Assembly (NCBI GenBank): GCA_963719465.1
Contig: OY970386.1
Span: 2,170,001-2,234,000, forward strand
Source: JALHUB01 sp963719465
GTDB taxonomy: Bacteria; Chloroflexota; Dehalococcoidia; DSTF01; JALHUB01
Length of the DNA stretch: 64,000 nt
Reading direction: 5' to 3'
Every line of letters begins with the position of its first letter. The stretch's first letter is position 1. The notes under the pieces were generated by a model. The model saw nothing but the letters and a program-made list of their open reading frames with translations. It was not told the origin of the DNA and searched no databases. The position numbers were made by a program, and so were the translations under genes. Positions 1-10,095 of this stretch are shown in pieces.

Positions 1-2
1 GG

Positions 3-392
3 CTCCTTAAGAACGCGAAGTCGAACAGCGTGATCGTCGAGATGGTCGGGAACAACACCATTGGCTATGAATGGGGCTCCACCGGCCGCATCTCCTCCTG
101 GACCGGCCTTTCGACCGTCTTCGCCTGGCCCGGCCACGAGCAGCAGTGGCGCGGCTGGCGCGGCGGCAGCAACGACCTGTCCGCCCAGCGCATGACCGAT
201 GTCGACAACTTGTACAAGACTGACGATCCGAATCAAGTGAAGCAGATCGTCGCCAAGTACGGCATCGACTACATCGTCGTCGGCTCGCTGGAGCGTCAGG
301 CCTACTCGGCGGCGTCGCTTCAGAAGTTCGACAGCATGTACCCGTCGCAAAAGTTCGGCGACAATGCCGTCTACATCGTGGGGGGCAAGTAG
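3..392 (+). CDS. DUF2298 (YYY) membrane protein, C-terminal tail, partial
   Basis: The reading frame is open to the left edge, so only the last 130 or so residues are present. The tail contains IGYEWGSTGRISSWTGL, then a glycine/tryptophan-rich stretch, then VAKYGIDYIVVGSLER, which resembles the soluble C-terminal part of the large DUF2298 (Chlor_Arch_YYY) membrane proteins common in Chloroflexota. These are thought to be GT-C-like envelope glycosyltransferases, but the reaction is not established. The neighbour is another GT-C-like family (TIGR03663), and the two families often sit together. The family call rests on this tail alone. Confidence 0.65.
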   Translation, partial: LLKNAKSNSVIVEMVGNNTIGYEWGSTGRISSWTGLSTVFAWPGHEQQWRGWRGGSNDLSAQRMTDVDNLYKTDDPNQVKQIVAKYGIDYIVVGSLERQAYSAASLQKFDSMYPSQKFGDNAVYIVGGK

Positions 393-467
393 CGGTGGCG
401 CGCGTCTCGGGGTGCAGCAAGCCGCCCGTTCACCGTATACTAATTGTTAAGGAGTTCAGGGGCGCTC

Positions 468-3400
468 ATGGCCGTATCTGACGAACCGCAAAAGCCCGCC
501 GTTACCGCAAGGGTCTCATCTGCCCAGGCCATCGCCTGGCTGAAAGCCAACTGGCCTCGCTACTGGGAGATTGCCCTCTTCGCCGCCATCATCGCCATTG
601 CCGCCGGACTGCGCCTCTGGGACCTCGGCGCCCGCTCCTTCAACCACGACGAGAGCCTGCACGCCACCTATAGCTGGTACCTCTTCAACGGCCAGGGCTA
701 CCAGCACGACCCCATGATGCACGGCCCATTCCAGTTCCACATCAACGCCGCGCTCTGGAAGATCATCGGGATAATCGGCGCCGCGCCGGTGCTGAACAAC
801 TGGGTTAGCTGGGGCGTCAACGACTACACCGCTCGGCTTCAGTACGCCCTCTTTGGGACGGCGCTGGTTGCGCTGCCCTTCTTCTTCCGAAACTATATCG
901 GCCGCGTAGGCGCCCTTTTCGCCGCCCTCTTCCTGACGTTTTCGCCGGTCCTGCTCTACTTCAGCCGCTTTGCTCGCAACGACATCATCATCGCCTTCTT
1001 CACCCTGGGGATGGTCATCTGCATCTGGCGCTACCTCTCCGAACGAAAGAACGTTTACCTGTTTCTGACCGCAGCTCTCCTATCCTTGAGCTTCTGCACC
1101 AAAGAGGTCACTTTCCTCACCGCCGCGATCCTGCTGCTCTTCCTCGACATGCTCGTCGCCTGGGAGCTTGTCGCCTGGATGCGGGAGCGCGCCGGATTCG
1201 GGCGCAGTCGCCGCTCCGCCGCCTCCAGCCGACAAGGGCTCGGCGACCAAGCGAGCCCGGCGAAAGGAGGAGCCGCCGCCGCCAGCCCAGTCTGCCCCTA
1301 TGGCTCAGGCCGGGCCCGTTCGCTGGGCCCTGACGTTCCTTGTCTGCATCCCCTTCGCCTGGCTTATCGTCGCCGCCTGGCCGCTCATTCGCAACTGGCG
1401 CGAGCGCTGGGGCCTGAACAAGCTGCCGCTTTCCGCCGACCTCCTGATTGTCGTCCTCACGTTGTCGGCCGTCCAATTCTCCGCCGGCGTCCAGCTAATC
1501 CCGTTCGTCAGCGGCAAGGACAAGTATTACAAAGACCCTGGCGTCAACGAAGAGACGCTCATGAAGGTCTCCGTCTTCCTGTTCTTCCTGGTAACAACCT
1601 ACATCGGCCTCCTCTGGAAACCGCGCACCTGGCTCATCTGCGCCGCCATCTTCTACACGCCCTTCGCTCTTCTCTACTCCACGTTTTTCAGCAACATCGG
1701 CGGCCTGACTTTCGACAAGCAGGCGAGCGGAGGAGCACAGGGTCTACTCGCTGGCATTGGCATCCTGGCGCTCGCCGGTCCCGCGTTGCTCCTTCTCTTC
1801 CTGCCCGATACTGAGAAGCAGCCGGAATACAAGGAAGCCGAACGCCGCCTGATAACCGCCGGCATGCTTGGTTTTGCGCTCTTCGTAGTCATATTCTTGT
1901 TCGTTCTCGTCTCCAACGGCTTCTGGTCGGGCATCTGGGGGTCGATGGACTACTGGCTGGTGCAGCAGGGCGTCCAACGCGGCAGCGAGCCCGTCTATTA
2001 CTACATTATGATTCTGCCGATGTACGAGTTCCTGCCGCTGGTCCTGTCGATCATCGGCCTTGGCTGGTTCCTCTTGCGTCGCCAGTTCCTGCTATCGCTC
2101 TCAGCCATTGTTGGGTTCTGCCTGCTCATCGTCGTCTACTACTGGCATGGCGGCTCGCTGCCAACGATGGTCGCGATGCTTGTGATTCTGGGTGCGCTCC
2201 TCTTCGCCCTGCGAGTGGACATGTTCACCACCTTCCTCATCTTCTGGGCGGCCGGCTCGCTCATCGCCTACGCCACCGCCGGTGAGAAGATGCCCTGGCT
2301 TACGGTCCACCTGACGCTGCCGCTCATAATTCTGGCCGCGAAGTTCCTCAACTCCCTGTTCGAGCGTTTCAACATTCGCTTGTCGTTCAACTGGCGCAGC
2401 CCGGAAGCGCTTGTCCTGGGAGCCGGCGCCTGCGGCTTCCTGTCGATGGTGATCCTCTGGCTCACCACGTTCTCGGGAGTCGGCGCGGTGATAGCCCTTC
2501 TGTTCGGCCTCGCCGCGGCGGCGCTCATCGCCCGTGCCATCTCGCTTCGGGGCGCGCTTCTCGGCGCGCAGGCCGCCGTCGCCCTGATCGTGCCGGCGCT
2601 GTTCGTCATCACCGTCCGCGACGCGTTCCGGGCGAACTTCCAAATCGGCAACTGGCCGCGCGAGATGACCTCCTACGCCGACACCTCGCCTGACCTCCCG
2701 ATGGTCCGCAACGATGTCGTGGCTTTAGGCAAGCAGAGCGGCCTTGGCAACGCCTATCCCGTCGTTGTCGACAACGAGGTCGCCTGGCCGATGGTCTGGT
2801 ACTTCCGCGACTTCACCAAGGTCACCTGGCCCAGCAACAGCATGACCCCGCCGGTTGCCGGCAGCGTCGTTCTGATCGGCCAGGATCACGAGAAGTGGAT
2901 GGACCCGTATCTGGACGACTACCAGCAGCCCATTCCCGTCCGTCACCTGTGGTGGTTCGGCGACGGGCCGACCTACTACGGCGGCGAGAATGCGATGCAG
3001 TTCGCAAAGGACCTCTTCGACCCGAAGGTCTGGAACGTCTGGCGCAACTATTTCGTCTGGCGGAACGTCCCCTGGCAGCCGCCGGCGGCCGACTCGCTGC
3101 TCTACCTTCCGAAGCCGGACAAGATCGCGACCAACGCCAGCGCGCCGCTGCCCGCGCCGCCCGCCGTTCCCACCGTCGCGGTTTCCGCCGCCGACCAGTT
3201 CGCAATCGGCGGGCAGGCCCAGCTCAACCAGCCGACGGACCTCAGCGTCGACCAGGCCGGCAACGTGTACGTCGCGGACTCCAAGAACAACCGCATCCAG
3301 GTCTTCGACAAGACCGGCAAGTCAATTCGCATCTTCCAGCCCAGCGGCGACGCCGCCCTCAACGAGCCGTGGGGAATCGCCGTGGCGCCGGACGGCAGCA

Positions 3401-4041
3401 TCTACGTTTCCGACACCTGGAACAAGAATGTCGGCGGCGGCATAGGCCAGATAATAAAGTACGACTCCAACTTCAACGTCATCTGGAAGTCCGACCCGTC
3501 CATCAATCTGTACGGACCGCGCGACCTCGTGGTCCTTCCCGATGGCAACGTCCTCGTCGGCGATACCGGCAACAAGCGAATCGTCAAGCTCAACGCCGCC
3601 GACGGCACGATGCTCGGCTCCTACGGCCAATCCGGCAGCGACCAGGGGCAGTTCGACGAGCCCGTCGGCGTGGCCGTCGGCCCAACCGGCAACATCTACG
3701 TCGCCGACACCTGGAACGGGCGCGTCCAAGTGTTCGACTCCAACCTCAAGTACATAACTGAGTTCGCCGTGAACGGCTGGGCGAGCAGCCAGGACGTCAC
3801 CGCCAAGCCCTACCTCGTCGTTCTACCCGACGGCCGCGTCATCCTGGGCAACCCGGCAAACGGCCGAATCGAGGTCTACGGCGGCTTCGGGACGGTGACC
3901 AGTTCCTGGGATTTGCCGACAACCCAGGGAGTCGCGGGCAGGCCGCTGGGGCTGGCTGTCGACGCAAACTACCTGTACATTGCTGATGGCAGCGGAAACG
4001 TCGTCTACCGGCTGCCGCTGAGCACCTTCGCGGGGAAATAG
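468..4041 (+). CDS. TIGR03663-type GT-C membrane protein fused to NHL repeats; frameshifted
   Basis: About 1190 residues in total, split over two frames. The first part runs from the ATG at 468 (AAGGAG 13 bases upstream) with the acidic HDESLHATYS motif after the first membrane segment, as in GT-C transferases, and several further helices. From about 1200 the homologous reading continues one frame over (open from 1168) through a proline/lysine linker, about ten more helices and a soluble domain. It ends in NHL beta-propeller repeats such as NVYVADSKNNRIQVFD and NIYVADTWNGRVQVFD. The switch lies between about 1160 and 1320; the total length fits a single one-base indel. Family knowledge: TIGR03663 proteins are flippase-associated (Agl23-like). 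The frame break may be a sequencing error or a real mutation. Confidence 0.75.
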
Positions 4042-4067
4042 CGGCGTTCTTGGGATAGGGGCGTCTC

Positions 4068-4730
4068 TTGGAAGCGTTTCATGAGATCGCGGATGCTATT
4101 CTCTCCTTCGCCGATCATCACCTTTACGCCGCGCTCTTCACGCTCCTTTTCGCGGAAGAGGCCGGCATACCGCTTCCCGCCCCCGGCGACACCGTAATCC
4201 TGCTCGCCGGCGCGCAGGTCGATAGAGGGCAGGCGAGCCTGTTCATCGTCGTCCTCTTCGTCGTCGTTGCGACGCTCTTGGGCTCCTCCATCCTCTACTG
4301 GATCTCGCGACTGGGCGGAATGCCCGTCGTCCTGAGAGTCTGTCAGGTCCTGCACATCCGCGAGGACCGGCTTGACAAGCCCGGCGCCTGGATTCGCCGC
4401 CACCGCGGCGTCGCCATCGTCTTCGGCCGCCTTACGCCCGGCCTGCGCACCCTGACGACAATAGCCGCCGGCATCTTCGAGGTCAGCTACCCCTCGTTCC
4501 TCGTATATACCGCCATCTCGGCGACGATCTGGGCGCTCCTCTACGTCCGACTCGGCGCATTCGTCCACAGCTCCTACCGCCACGTCGCGTCGTACCTGTC
4601 CCGACCCAGCGTGCTCGCGCTCGTCCTTCTCGCCTTCGTAATAGCCGCCGCGACGGTCGCCTTCCGACGCTGGCGGGCCGCCCGCCAACGCGCCCGCCTC
4701 CTGGAGGAGACAGGCATCCTGGCGCGTTGA
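4068..4730 (+). CDS. DedA family membrane protein (VTT domain)
   Basis: 220 residues starting at TTG, 26 bases after the preceding stop. It shows the DedA signatures EEAGIPLPAPGDTVILLAG near residue 25 and FGRLTPGLRTL near residue 125, with four to five hydrophobic helices and a basic C-terminal tail. DedA/VTT proteins are inner-membrane proteins, some shown to flip polyprenyl-phosphate or phospholipid; the substrate cannot be read here. It follows the GT-C-like gene and precedes another flippase-like protein, which fits an envelope lipid or glycan role. The family assignment is firm; the function is inferred. Confidence 0.88.
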   Translation: MEAFHEIADAILSFADHHLYAALFTLLFAEEAGIPLPAPGDTVILLAGAQVDRGQASLFIVVLFVVVATLLGSSILYWISRLGGMPVVLRVCQVLHIREDRLDKPGAWIRRHRGVAIVFGRLTPGLRTLTTIAAGIFEVSYPSFLVYTAISATIWALLYVRLGAFVHSSYRHVASYLSRPSVLALVLLAFVIAAATVAFRRWRAARQRARLLEETGILAR

Positions 4731-4756
4731 CCCTCGATTTCGCCTCTGCCTATAAT
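4727..4756 (+). promoter_or_regulatory. Sigma-70-type promoter for the flippase-like gene
   Basis: TTGACC at 4727-4732 and a perfect TATAAT at 4751-4756 are separated by 18 bases. The -35 overlaps the stop codon of the dedA-like gene, so the gene at 4833 has its own promoter, with a leader of about 70 bases. Confidence 0.7.
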
Positions 4757-4832
4757 GTGTCACGTAAGTGCGTCCGATCCTACAGTAGGCCCGTCCCGCT
4801 GAGGACCGACGCCCTGAAAATGAGGCCTCGCA

Positions 4833-5879
4833 TTGCTGCGTAGTCGACGCGTCTGGCTCGGGGTGATCCTGAGCCTCGTTTTTCTAGCCTTCTTCCTCTA
4901 TCGCTCCCGCAGCGACCTGGGCAAGATCCCCGACGCCTTCGCCCACGCCAACTACTGGTGGATCGCCGCTTGCATTCCCGTCTACTTCGTCGGCGCCTGG
5001 TTCCGCGCCTGGCGCTGGAAGTACCTGATGCGACCGGTCGGCGAGCTGCGCGTCACCGCCCTCTACCCCGTCGTCATCATCGGATTCATGGCCAACAACC
5101 TCATTCCCGCCCGCGCCGGCGAGCTCGTCCGCGCCTACGTCGTCGGCGAGCGCCACGGAGTCAGCAAGATGGCGTCCCTCGGCACCATCGCCGTCGACCG
5201 CGTGTTCGACGGCATCACCCTCCTGCCGATCTTGCTCATCGTTGGCGCCATCTCGGGCGTCAACAGCGAGCTCCGGACCATCGCCATCTGGATGACCGTC
5301 ATCTTCGGTGTCTTGCTCGTCGTCTGCGTCGTTCTCGCTCTATCGGAAGGCTTGAGTAGCCGCGTCGTCGACCTCGTGCTGCGGCTCGTTCCGGCGCGCA
5401 TGAAGCCGAACGTCCGCACCCTCGCCGAGTCGTTCCTTACCGGCCTGCACTCCTTCCGCAGCCCGGTCGACATGTTCCTCGCCTTCGCGACCTCCGTCGC
5501 ATCGTGGCTGACTGAAGCGACGATGTACTATATGGTCGGTCTCGCCTTCGGCCTGCACCTTGGCTTCGACATCTACCTGCTCATCTGCGCCGGCGCCAAC
5601 CTGGCAATAGCGGTTATTGCCACGCAGGGCGGCGTCGGTCCGTTCGAGTTCGTCGCCCAGCAGACCGCCATCCACTTCGGCGTCGCCTCGGGCCTGGCCT
5701 CGGCCTACGCCATCGCCCTGCACGCCCTCGTGCTGCTGCCGGTTATCGCTGTCGGCCTCTACGCCCTCTGGGCGATCAACCTCTCGCTCGGCGAAGTCCT
5801 CAGCGGCCGGGGCGCGACGCCGGTGCCGGAGGCTGTTCCTCCGCAGCCGTCCTTCCGCGACGAAAGGGAGGCGCCTTGA
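4833..5879 (+). CDS. Lysylphosphatidylglycerol synthase TM-domain / flippase-like protein
   Basis: 348 residues, TTG start with GAGG nine bases upstream. It has about eight membrane helices. The conserved blocks include WFRAWRWKYLM, NNLIPARAGELVRAYVVGER with DR after it, and a late GGVGPFEFVAQQ motif, all typical of the AglD/YbhN (LPG_synthase_TM, UPF0104) family. No catalytic LPG synthase domain follows, so a transport or flippase role for a lipid or lipid-linked sugar is more likely than lipid lysylation. It overlaps the next gene by four bases, which suggests translational coupling. Confidence 0.85.
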   Translation: MLRSRRVWLGVILSLVFLAFFLYRSRSDLGKIPDAFAHANYWWIAACIPVYFVGAWFRAWRWKYLMRPVGELRVTALYPVVIIGFMANNLIPARAGELVRAYVVGERHGVSKMASLGTIAVDRVFDGITLLPILLIVGAISGVNSELRTIAIWMTVIFGVLLVVCVVLALSEGLSSRVVDLVLRLVPARMKPNVRTLAESFLTGLHSFRSPVDMFLAFATSVASWLTEATMYYMVGLAFGLHLGFDIYLLICAGANLAIAVIATQGGVGPFEFVAQQTAIHFGVASGLASAYAIALHALVLLPVIAVGLYALWAINLSLGEVLSGRGATPVPEAVPPQPSFRDEREAP

Positions 5880-7177
5880 GATTCGGCATCGTCGGCGGCG
5901 GCATCGCTGGACTGACGGCCGCTCTCCGCCTCACGCAGAAGGGCCACGAGGTCGCTCTCTTCGAGGCACGACCGCAGCTCGGCGGCCAGTCCGGCACCTT
6001 CGAGTGCGGCGGCGCCCGCCTCGAAGTCTTCTACCATCACCTGTTTAGCGGCGACAGCGACGTCCTTGGCCTCATCGACGAGATGGGCCTCGGCGACCGC
6101 ATGAGCTGGCGGGAGTCGAAGGTCGGCTTCTTCCACAGCGGCCGCATCTATAACTTTGTCACGCCCGGCGACCTGCTGCGCTTCAGCGCCGTCTCGCCGA
6201 TCGACCGCGTCCGCCTGGGCCTCATCGGCGTTTACCTGCGGCGGCAGAAGGACTGGCGCCGCTACGAAGGCATCACCGCCGAGCAGTGGATCAAGCGCTG
6301 GGCCGGCAAGCGCAACTACGACGTCGTCTGGGGACCGCTGCTGCGCGGCAAGTTCGGCTCCCGCGCGTCCGACGTCAGCATGGTCTGGTTCTGGGGCAAG
6401 ATCTTCCTTCGATTCGCCTCCCGCGGCGGCGGCGTCTCCCAGAAGGAGCGCCTCGGCTACCTGATGGGCAGCTTTGGCCTCCTGATCGACGCCGTGGCCG
6501 AAAAGGCTCGACAGGCGGGAGCGCGCATCGAAGCTGGACGCCCTGTCGAGCGCATCGTCGTCGAGAGCGGGCGCGCCTGCGGCCTGCAGCTTGCCGGCGG
6601 CGAGGCCGTCCCCTGCGACGCCGTCATCGCCACCGTCCCCAACGCCGCTTTCCTGGAGATAGCGCCCTTCCTGCCCGACGACTACGCCAGCCTGCTGAAG
6701 ACCGTCCAGTACCAGTGGGCCAGCACCCTCGTCATGACGCTGAAGCAGTCGCTCTCGCCGATCTACTGGCTGAACATCAGCGACCCCGATATCCCGTTCG
6801 TCGGCGCCATCCAGCACACCAACTACATCGAGCCGGCGCAGTACAACGGCCACCACGTCCTCTACCTCTCGAACTACGTCGAGAACAGCTCGCCCGTCGT
6901 CCGCATGAACATCGACGAGATCAGCGACTACTACCTGCCGCACCTGACGAAGATAAACCCCGCCTTCTCGCGCGACTGGATCATCGACCGCTGGCTGTTC
7001 AAGGACGCCGCCGGCCAGCCCGTCATCACGATGCACTACGGCGACACGATCCCCTCGCACGAGACGCCGGTGCCCGGCCTCTACCTGGCGAACACCACGC
7101 AGATCTACCCGGAAGACCGCGGCCTCAACTACTCCGTCCGCCTCGGCGACAAGATCGCCGCCATCGCCACTGCCTAA
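5876..7177 (+). CDS. NAD(P)/FAD-dependent amine oxidase-like oxidoreductase
   Basis: 433 residues. The TTG start overlaps the preceding TGA. An N-terminal dinucleotide-binding motif IVGGGIAGLTAALRL is followed by an acidic residue ending strand 2 (ALFEARPQLGG), and the C-terminal FAD contact reads YPEDRGLNYSVRLGDKIA. This is the protoporphyrinogen oxidase/phytoene desaturase/UDP-galactopyranose mutase-like flavoprotein fold. The substrate is unknown. Coupling to the flippase-like gene suggests work on a lipid or isoprenoid-linked intermediate, which is inference. Confidence 0.85.
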   Translation: MRFGIVGGGIAGLTAALRLTQKGHEVALFEARPQLGGQSGTFECGGARLEVFYHHLFSGDSDVLGLIDEMGLGDRMSWRESKVGFFHSGRIYNFVTPGDLLRFSAVSPIDRVRLGLIGVYLRRQKDWRRYEGITAEQWIKRWAGKRNYDVVWGPLLRGKFGSRASDVSMVWFWGKIFLRFASRGGGVSQKERLGYLMGSFGLLIDAVAEKARQAGARIEAGRPVERIVVESGRACGLQLAGGEAVPCDAVIATVPNAAFLEIAPFLPDDYASLLKTVQYQWASTLVMTLKQSLSPIYWLNISDPDIPFVGAIQHTNYIEPAQYNGHHVLYLSNYVENSSPVVRMNIDEISDYYLPHLTKINPAFSRDWIIDRWLFKDAAGQPVITMHYGDTIPSHETPVPGLYLANTTQIYPEDRGLNYSVRLGDKIAAIATA

Positions 7178-7403
7178 CCCGACCCGACTGAGGTAGAATA
7201 AGCCCGAACTGCAGCTGCGTTTATCCGCGTAGCGCGGACATCCTCTCCGCGCCGCCTGGAGCCGAGCGGGGGAGTCCAGAGGGGGAAGCGCCTCTGGCGG
7301 GGTTCAAGGGGTGTCCCCTTGGATTCCAACTAAACCATCTTGGGCGGGAGGGTGGGAAAGCCCCACGCGCTTGGACGGCACCGGTTAAAGAGGGAAGGAA
7401 ATC
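7178..7403 (+). other. Intergenic region upstream of mutS
   Basis: No gene is seen. A possible -10 (TAGAAT, 7193-7198) and a GTAG-type inverted repeat (7229-7256) lie here. The purine-rich AGAGGGAAGGAAATC directly before the TTG at 7404 is the mutS ribosome binding site. Confidence 0.4.
7229..7256. repeat. GTAG-type palindromic intergenic repeat
   Basis: GTAG followed by the arms CGCGGA and TCCGCG around a short ATC-type loop, then CCGCC. The same design recurs at 35316, 36807, 37229, 39147 and 63311. Confidence 0.5.
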
Positions 7404-10025
7404 TTGACTCCCATCCGACGCCAGTACCTCGACATCAAACGGCGCTACCCCCACGCCATCGTCCTCTTCCGCCTCGGCGACTTCTACGAGACGTTCGACG
7501 ACGACGCGAAGCTCTGCGCCCGCGAACTCGACATAACTCTCACGTCCAAGCCCATGGGCAAGAACGTGCGCGTCCCCCTCGCCGGCATCCCCTATCACGC
7601 CCTCGACGGCTACCTCGCGCGCCTCATCGCCAAGGGATACAAGGTCGCGATCTGCGAGCAGATGACCGACCCGGCGACGGCCAAGGGCCTCGTCGACCGC
7701 CAGGTGGTGCGCGTCGTCACGCCCGGCACCGTCATCGAAGGCCACCTCCTCGACGAGCGCGCCAACAACTATCTCGTCGCCCTCGCTTTCGGTCCGCCGC
7801 CGAAAGGACACCATGCCAGCGAGCCGCCGCAGGCAGGCATCGCCTACGTCGACGTCAGCACCGGCGAGTTCGCCACCGCCCAGCTCGATGCCGACGCCGT
7901 TGCCGCCGAGCTCTCGCGGCTCCGCCCCGCCGAGCTCCTCCTGGCGGAAGGCGTCGACCCGCCCGCCAGCGTCTTGCCCGCCGGGGCCTTGCCCGTCGGG
8001 GGCTTCCCGCTCACCCGCGTCGAACCCGACTCCTTCGAGCTCGACACAGCGACCGCCTGCCTAATCGACCACTTCGGCGTCGCCTCGCTTGCCGCCTTCG
8101 GCTGCGACCGCCTGCCGCTTGCCGCCGGCGCCGCCGGCGCCGTCCTTGCCTACCTGCGCGAGAACCAGAAGGGCGCTCTCAGCCACGTCGCCGCCCTCTC
8201 CGTCTACAACCCGACCCGCTTCATGCTCCTCGACGCTCAGACCCGCCGCAATCTGGAGCTGTTCAGCGGCAGTCGCAACGAGGACCGTCGCAACTCCCTC
8301 CTCGATGTGCTCGACCTCACGCGCACGGCCCTGGGCGCGCGCCTGCTGCGTCGCTGGTTGGGTCAGCCGCTTCTCGACGTGGCGGCAATCGGACGGCGTC
8401 AGGACGGCGTCGCCTGGTTCCACGAGAGCGCCGTTCGTCGCGGGACCGTCGGCGAGCTGCTGGCGAAGATGCCGGACCTGGAGCGCCTCCTCAGTCGCAT
8501 CGCCAGCGGTGTCGCCCTGCCGCGGGAAGTCGTAGCTCTCCGACGCGGCCTCGAGCTCGTGGTCGCCCTGCTGGAAGCGCTTGCCGAGGGGAAGAGCTGC
8601 CCCGCCGTCGCCGCCATGCTCGCCGCTCTCGACCCCTGCGAAGAGACGGCGGCCCTCATCGCCCGCGCTCTCGACGACGAGCCATCGCCCGACCCGCAGG
8701 AAGGCGGCGTCGTGCGCGCTGGCTTCTCGCCCGAGCTCGACGAGCTGCGCGCCGTCAGCCGCGATGTACGTCGCTACCTGGCGGAGCTGGAGGCGGCGGA
8801 GCGGACCCGCAGCGGCATCAAGACGCTTAAGATAGGCTATAACCGCGTCTTCGGCTACTACATCGAGATCAGCCGCGCCAACCTCGCGCTTGTGCCGGAC
8901 GACTACCAGCGCCGCCAGACGCTCGTCAACGGCGAGCGCTTCGTGACGGAGCAGCTGAAGGAGTACGAGAGCCGCATTCTCAACGCCCGCGAGCGCATCG
9001 GCGAGCTGGAGTCAGGCATCTTTCGACAGGTCTGCGCCCAGGTCGCCGCCGACGGCAGGCGATTGCTCGCCCTGGCCGCCGCCGTCGCCTCCATCGACGT
9101 CCATCTCGCCCTGGCGGAAGCGGCGGCGCGCTACGGCTACTGCCGGCCCGAGCTCTCGGAGAGCAGCGAAATCGTCATCCGCGACGGCCGCCATCCGTCT
9201 GTCGAGCGCGCTCTTGCCGGCGCCTTCGTCCCCAACGACGCCCACCTCTCCAACGACGACGCCCAGATAATCCTGCTGACTGGCCCCAACATGGCCGGCA
9301 AGTCCACCTACCTGCGACAGGTCGCCCTCATCGTCCTCATGGCGCACATCGGCAGCTTCGTGCCCGCTGACTCCGCCCGCATCGGCGTCGTCGACCGCGT
9401 CTTCACCCGCGTCGGCGCCCAGGAGGACATAGCCTCCGGCCAGTCGACGTTCATGGTGGAGATGCTCGAGACGGCGAACATCCTCCACAACGCCACGCCG
9501 CGCTCACTCGTCATCCTCGACGAGATCGGCCGCGGCACCAGCACCTACGACGGCATGGCCATCGCCCGCGCCGTCGTCGAATACCTGCACAATCGCAGCG
9601 AGCGCGCCGCGAAGACGCTGTTCGCCACCCACTACCACGAGCTGGTGGCGCTGGCGCAGACGTTGCCGCGCGTGAGGAACTACAACGTGGCCGTCAGCGA
9701 CGAAGGGGGGAAGATCGTCTTCCTGCACCGCATCATCCCGGGCGGTGCCGACAGGAGCTACGGCATCCACGTCGCCGAGCTGGCCGGCCTGCCGAAAGCC
9801 GTCGTCCAGCGTGCGCACGACGTGCTGGCGGCGCTGGAGTCGTCGAACGGACGGCAGGCGACGCCGCGCTCTCGGCGGCAGAACGTCGAGCAACTCCCGC
9901 TTCTTCCGGCGCCGTCGCCGCTCCTGGGCGAGCTCACCCGCCTCGAAGTCGACTCCATGACCCCACAGGAAGCGATCACGAAGCTCTACGAGCTGCGCGA
10001 AAAGGCGCGCGAGGCCGGCGACTGA
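7404..10025 (+). CDS. mutS: DNA mismatch repair protein MutS
   Basis: 873 residues, full family length. Domain I carries the mismatch-probing Phe-X-Glu in RLGDFYETF (F27, E29). The core and clamp domains follow, then the ABC-type ATPase with Walker A GPNMAGKST near residue 628, Walker B-type VILDEIGRGTSTYDG and a signature-like ASGQSTFMVEM. The C-terminal tail matches the dimerisation helix. The TTG start has a clear AGGAAATC site. MutS recognises mispairs and recruits MutL, which is encoded 1.6 kb downstream after an unrelated protease gene on the other strand. Confidence 0.97.
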   Translation: MTPIRRQYLDIKRRYPHAIVLFRLGDFYETFDDDAKLCARELDITLTSKPMGKNVRVPLAGIPYHALDGYLARLIAKGYKVAICEQMTDPATAKGLVDRQVVRVVTPGTVIEGHLLDERANNYLVALAFGPPPKGHHASEPPQAGIAYVDVSTGEFATAQLDADAVAAELSRLRPAELLLAEGVDPPASVLPAGALPVGGFPLTRVEPDSFELDTATACLIDHFGVASLAAFGCDRLPLAAGAAGAVLAYLRENQKGALSHVAALSVYNPTRFMLLDAQTRRNLELFSGSRNEDRRNSLLDVLDLTRTALGARLLRRWLGQPLLDVAAIGRRQDGVAWFHESAVRRGTVGELLAKMPDLERLLSRIASGVALPREVVALRRGLELVVALLEALAEGKSCPAVAAMLAALDPCEETAALIARALDDEPSPDPQEGGVVRAGFSPELDELRAVSRDVRRYLAELEAAERTRSGIKTLKIGYNRVFGYYIEISRANLALVPDDYQRRQTLVNGERFVTEQLKEYESRILNARERIGELESGIFRQVCAQVAADGRRLLALAAAVASIDVHLALAEAAARYGYCRPELSESSEIVIRDGRHPSVERALAGAFVPNDAHLSNDDAQIILLTGPNMAGKSTYLRQVALIVLMAHIGSFVPADSARIGVVDRVFTRVGAQEDIASGQSTFMVEMLETANILHNATPRSLVILDEIGRGTSTYDGMAIARAVVEYLHNRSERAAKTLFATHYHELVALAQTLPRVRNYNVAVSDEGGKIVFLHRIIPGGADRSYGIHVAELAGLPKAVVQRAHDVLAALESSNGRQATPRSRRQNVEQLPLLPAPSPLLGELTRLEVDSMTPQEAITKLYELREKAREAGD

Positions 10026-10095
10026 GCGAACAACTGCCGCGTGAGGGTTTGCAGCGCGAAAACTTGAGCGAATCTGCGGTGACTTACGGCCAGGC

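Noticed and set aside
5759..7060. A 433-residue minus-strand ORF opposite the FAD oxidoreductase
   Set aside because: Shadow of a gene with clear FAD motifs; no family features in the translation.
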